Below the pieces are notes generated by a model. It worked only from the letters and a program-made list of their open reading frames with translations, ran no database searches and was not told the DNA's origin. Of a DNA stretch of 17,069 bases, positions 14,850 to 17,069 are shown piece after piece. How positions within the stretch are numbered: position 1 is the first letter of the stretch; the number at the start of each line of letters is the position of its first letter. Made by a program: the position numbers and the translations under genes. This DNA is from JAWXTS01 sp044433305 (GTDB lineage Bacteria; Bacteroidota; Bacteroidia; Bacteroidales; Rikenellaceae), in contig JAWXTS010000032.1 of assembly GCA_044433305.1 (NCBI GenBank), forward strand, positions 1-17,069, in the 5' to 3' direction.

Positions 14850-15926
14850 TTATTTATATCCAATGAGTCTAATTTTACGCATAGGGCGAGAGGCTATGTT
14901 CATAATCATGACTATCTCGCGCTCGATGTAGTTTTCATTTATTTTAGAAACATCCATGGTAAATTCTATTTCTTGTGATGCTCCCGTTGCTATTGTTATT
15001 GGCGTAGCCTCAAGGCATGAAAAACCCTCAGGCATGGCTATATCTCGTATTATAAGGGGAGACTTGCCTGTATTTGTCACCTTAAAGGTGTGTTTGGTGG
15101 CAGCAGTGCTCAGCTTACCAAAGTCAAAGTATGCCTTGTCTAGTTCTGCCTCTGGGGACAGTTTCTTTGAGGCGTTGGTTATTGGGGCAAAGTCTTCTGT
15201 CACCACAGCCGAAGTGGTGATGGGAACAGTGTTCTTCTGACCATTAACCACCAAATAACATTTATCGCTTATATATCCCCAACGATTATCACCCATAATA
15301 TCATATGTCAGGGTCAACGAACCTCTCTCACCAGGGGCCAAGGTACTAGGATAGGCCACGGCTGTAAAATCAGGAGAACCCGTAATGTCGGCAACCGAGA
15401 CTGTTAAGGTCTTATCAGTGGCGTTGGCATAGGCTATGACTATGGAACGGTTCTGCCCCTGCTCAACATAGCTGAAGTTTGCCATCATAGAGCTGACACG
15501 CAAATCTCCAACAATCTGGTAAGGGAAATCATCTTCTATGCTTGGCTCGCTAGGATTAACAACGCCTTTTATGGTTAGTGTATTACGATTCTGACGCGAG
15601 TTGCTAACGATAAATACATCGCGCGAGAAGCGTCCTGGGCGACCTGTTGGGTCATAAGTGATTTTTATCTGCCCTGTTTTATTAGGTAGTATGGGTTGAC
15701 GCGTATAGTCGGGAGTGGTGCAGCCACAGCTGGTAGAGACATTTTCGATAACAAAGGGGGTGGTGCCTGTATTGGTGAAGGTGAATGTATGCGACACCGA
15801 TCCTGATGATTCCTCTATGGTACCAAAGTTGAAAGATGATTCTTCAAACACCATTGTAGATTCTGGTGCAGCAAAGCTTACAGAGAATATAAGCAATGAA
15901 ATTATGGTACAAAGATATTTTATCAT
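14850..15926 (-). CDS. Exported DUF1573 domain protein
   Basis: The 358-residue protein begins with a signal peptide (about 1-20, FSVSFAA), so it is exported; no lipobox is seen. Residues 25-125 are a DUF1573 immunoglobulin-like domain with the signature SFNFGTIEE, FTFTNTG and STSCGCTTPDY (C67 and C69). A middle beta-rich segment (about 135-240) follows, and a second DUF1573-like unit (about 262-357) has FDFGKLSTAATKHTFKVTNTG but lacks the CGC pair. Such proteins are abundant in Bacteroidota; their function is not established, and surface or cell-wall association is only suspected. It lies 23 bases upstream of nfnA on the same strand and is divergent from pepT. Nothing ties its role to NfnAB beyond position. 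Confidence 0.85.
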   Translation of the reverse strand: MIKYLCTIISLLIFSVSFAAPESTMVFEESSFNFGTIEESSGSVSHTFTFTNTGTTPFVIENVSTSCGCTTPDYTRQPILPNKTGQIKITYDPTGRPGRFSRDVFIVSNSRQNRNTLTIKGVVNPSEPSIEDDFPYQIVGDLRVSSMMANFSYVEQGQNRSIVIAYANATDKTLTVSVADITGSPDFTAVAYPSTLAPGERGSLTLTYDIMGDNRWGYISDKCYLVVNGQKNTVPITTSAVVTEDFAPITNASKKLSPEAELDKAYFDFGKLSTAATKHTFKVTNTGKSPLIIRDIAMPEGFSCLEATPITIATGASQEIEFTMDVSKINENYIEREIVMIMNIASRPMRKIRLIGYK

Positions 15927-15954
15927 AAATAAAGTGAGGATTTAATTGCGAAAC

Positions 15955-15970
15955 TACTACAAATGTAGTA
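15955..15970 (-). promoter_or_regulatory. Candidate DUF1573 operon promoter box inside an inverted repeat
   Basis: The minus strand reads TACATTTG (15960-15967), matching the -7 consensus, 34 bases before the DUF1573 ATG. It sits inside a perfect dyad, TACTAC-AAAT-GTAGTA (15955-15970). No TTTG -33 box at standard spacing is clear; a TTG lies 17 bases upstream. The remaining 15971-16034 is AT-rich and must hold the pepT promoter, which I could not place. Confidence 0.45.
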
Positions 15971-16034
15971 ATTTTGACATGAAACAAGAAATTTATCTAG
16001 CAACACTTTTTACAAACTTTAAAAAAAATACAAA

Positions 16035-17069
16035 ATGCAAAAACGTTTTTTAAAATATGTAACATTTGACACCCAAAGTTGTGAAAAAAGTCAGACTATT
16101 CCTTCAACCGTAGGACAGACAGTCTTAATCAAACACCTTGCCCAAGAGATGGAAGAGATTGGACTAGAAGATATAACTATAAATAAATATGGTGATCTTA
16201 TCGCAACGATTCCTTCAACCCTATCAGAGGAGCTAACAGCGAAAGTTCCTGTGGTTGGTTTCTTGGCGCACGTGGATACAGCCACAGACCTTAGCGGCAA
16301 GGATGTGAAACCTCAGATTTTTAAATACGAGGGTGGCGATATAGTTATCAATAAAGAGCTAGATGTTGTGCTTAAGGCCGAGCAGCTAGAGCCTTATATC
16401 GGACATTCGATTATTACATCAGATGGCACTACCCTACTGGGTGCTGACGACAAGGCAGGTGTGGCAGAAATCATGAACGCCGCAGAGTACCTTATCAACA
16501 ATCCAGATATTAAGCACGGAACAATACGTATAGCCTTCACCCACGACGAGGAGATAGGTCTAGGCATGCAGAACTTCGATGCTAAGGAGTTTGGGGCCAA
16601 ATACGCTTATACCATAGATGGTGGCGCACTAGGTAGCCTAGAGTACGAGACTTTCAACGCTGCACGTGCCGAGGTTACTTTCAAGGGTCTTAGCGTCCAC
16701 CCTGGATATGCAAAAGACAAGATGATTAATGCCGCCCACCAAGCAGTGTTGTTTGACAACGCCCTGCCTCAGGAGCGTCCTGAGAGCACATGCGGCAGAG
16801 AGGGCTTCTATCACATGATGTCCATGGAGGGTGGTTGCGAGAGTGCGACACTAAACTACATTATCCGTGACCATGACAGCGAGATTTTTGCACAGCGCAA
16901 ACAGATAATTACCGAGACTGCCGAGCAGTTTGGTGGCAAGGTGACCATCAAAGACCAATATCGCAACATGGGCGAGGTTATAGAGACTATGCCTGAGGTG
17001 GTGGATATTGCCATCGAAGCTATGAAGGCTTGTGAGGTTGAACCTAAGATTGAGGCCGTGCGGATCGGA
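16035..17069 (+). CDS. pepT: Peptidase T (tripeptide aminopeptidase), C-terminal end outside window
   Basis: PepT is a cytoplasmic two-zinc M20 peptidase that removes the N-terminal residue of tripeptides. I translated this region by hand from the ATG at 16035; the frame is open for 345 codons to the right edge. Family residues are in place: H79 and D81 in AHVDTA, the bridging Asp in LGADDKAG (138/139), the catalytic pair E172 and E173 in HDEEIG, and D195 in TIDGG. The lid domain starts near AEVTFKGLSVHPG. The last residues, EAVRIGG-like, approach the conserved RGGTDG segment, so about 60 residues, including the last metal histidine, are missing. No Shine-Dalgarno sequence is visible, which is normal in this phylum. 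It is divergent from DUF1573. Confidence 0.95.
   Translation, partial: MQKRFLKYVTFDTQSCEKSQTIPSTVGQTVLIKHLAQEMEEIGLEDITINKYGDLIATIPSTLSEELTAKVPVVGFLAHVDTATDLSGKDVKPQIFKYEGGDIVINKELDVVLKAEQLEPYIGHSIITSDGTTLLGADDKAGVAEIMNAAEYLINNPDIKHGTIRIAFTHDEEIGLGMQNFDAKEFGAKYAYTIDGGALGSLEYETFNAARAEVTFKGLSVHPGYAKDKMINAAHQAVLFDNALPQERPESTCGREGFYHMMSMEGGCESATLNYIIRDHDSEIFAQRKQIITETAEQFGGKVTIKDQYRNMGEVIETMPEVVDIAIEAMKACEVEPKIEAVRIG

Overview
The window comes from a member of the Bacteroidota, most likely an anaerobic or gut/marine Bacteroidales. The evidence is the gene content (YgiQ radical SAM protein, thioferritin-like DPSL ferritin, NfnAB, DUF1573, peptidase T) and Bacteroidota-type promoter boxes (TTTG, about 20 bases, TAnnTTTG), one of which is an excellent match in front of the main operon. 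No RNA gene, CRISPR array or insertion sequence was seen.

Layout. (1) 1-3061, minus strand: a YgiQ-type radical SAM protein followed by dnaB, which runs off the left edge. (2) 3237-11028, plus strand: a self-contained alginate-degradation transcription unit. It has a near-consensus promoter, a 14-base perfect palindrome just past the expected start of transcription, a two-domain PL6 alginate lyase, two adjacent PL17 oligoalginate lyases that are clear paralogues, a short-chain dehydrogenase that fits DEH reductase, and two back-to-back strong terminators. (3) 11189-12400, minus strand: a GNAT acetyltransferase and a thioferritin/DPSL-type ferritin with an inverted-repeat-rich control region. 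(4) 12466-15967, minus strand: a DUF1573 protein followed by NfnA and NfnB, the two subunits of electron-bifurcating ferredoxin-NADP oxidoreductase, closed by a good terminator. (5) 16035 to the right edge, plus strand: the first 345 codons of peptidase T.

How the alginate genes fit together: PL6 and the two PL17 enzymes have cleavable signal peptides and should act outside the inner membrane. PL6 cuts alginate or its oligomers, and the PL17 enzymes release the unsaturated monosaccharide from chain ends. This becomes DEH, which the cytoplasmic dehydrogenase would reduce to 2-keto-3-deoxygluconate (KDG). The steps on either side (SusC/SusD or another importer, KdgF, KDG kinase, KDPG aldolase, a regulator) are not in the window and must be encoded elsewhere.

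Points that stand out: the operator-like palindrome downstream of the alginate promoter; the contrast in codon use between the two adjacent PL17 paralogues; an internal duplication of the beta-helix start in the PL6 enzyme; and the nested dyads before the DPSL gene. I found no wholly new system. The alginate operon is the most notable content and consists of recognisable families.
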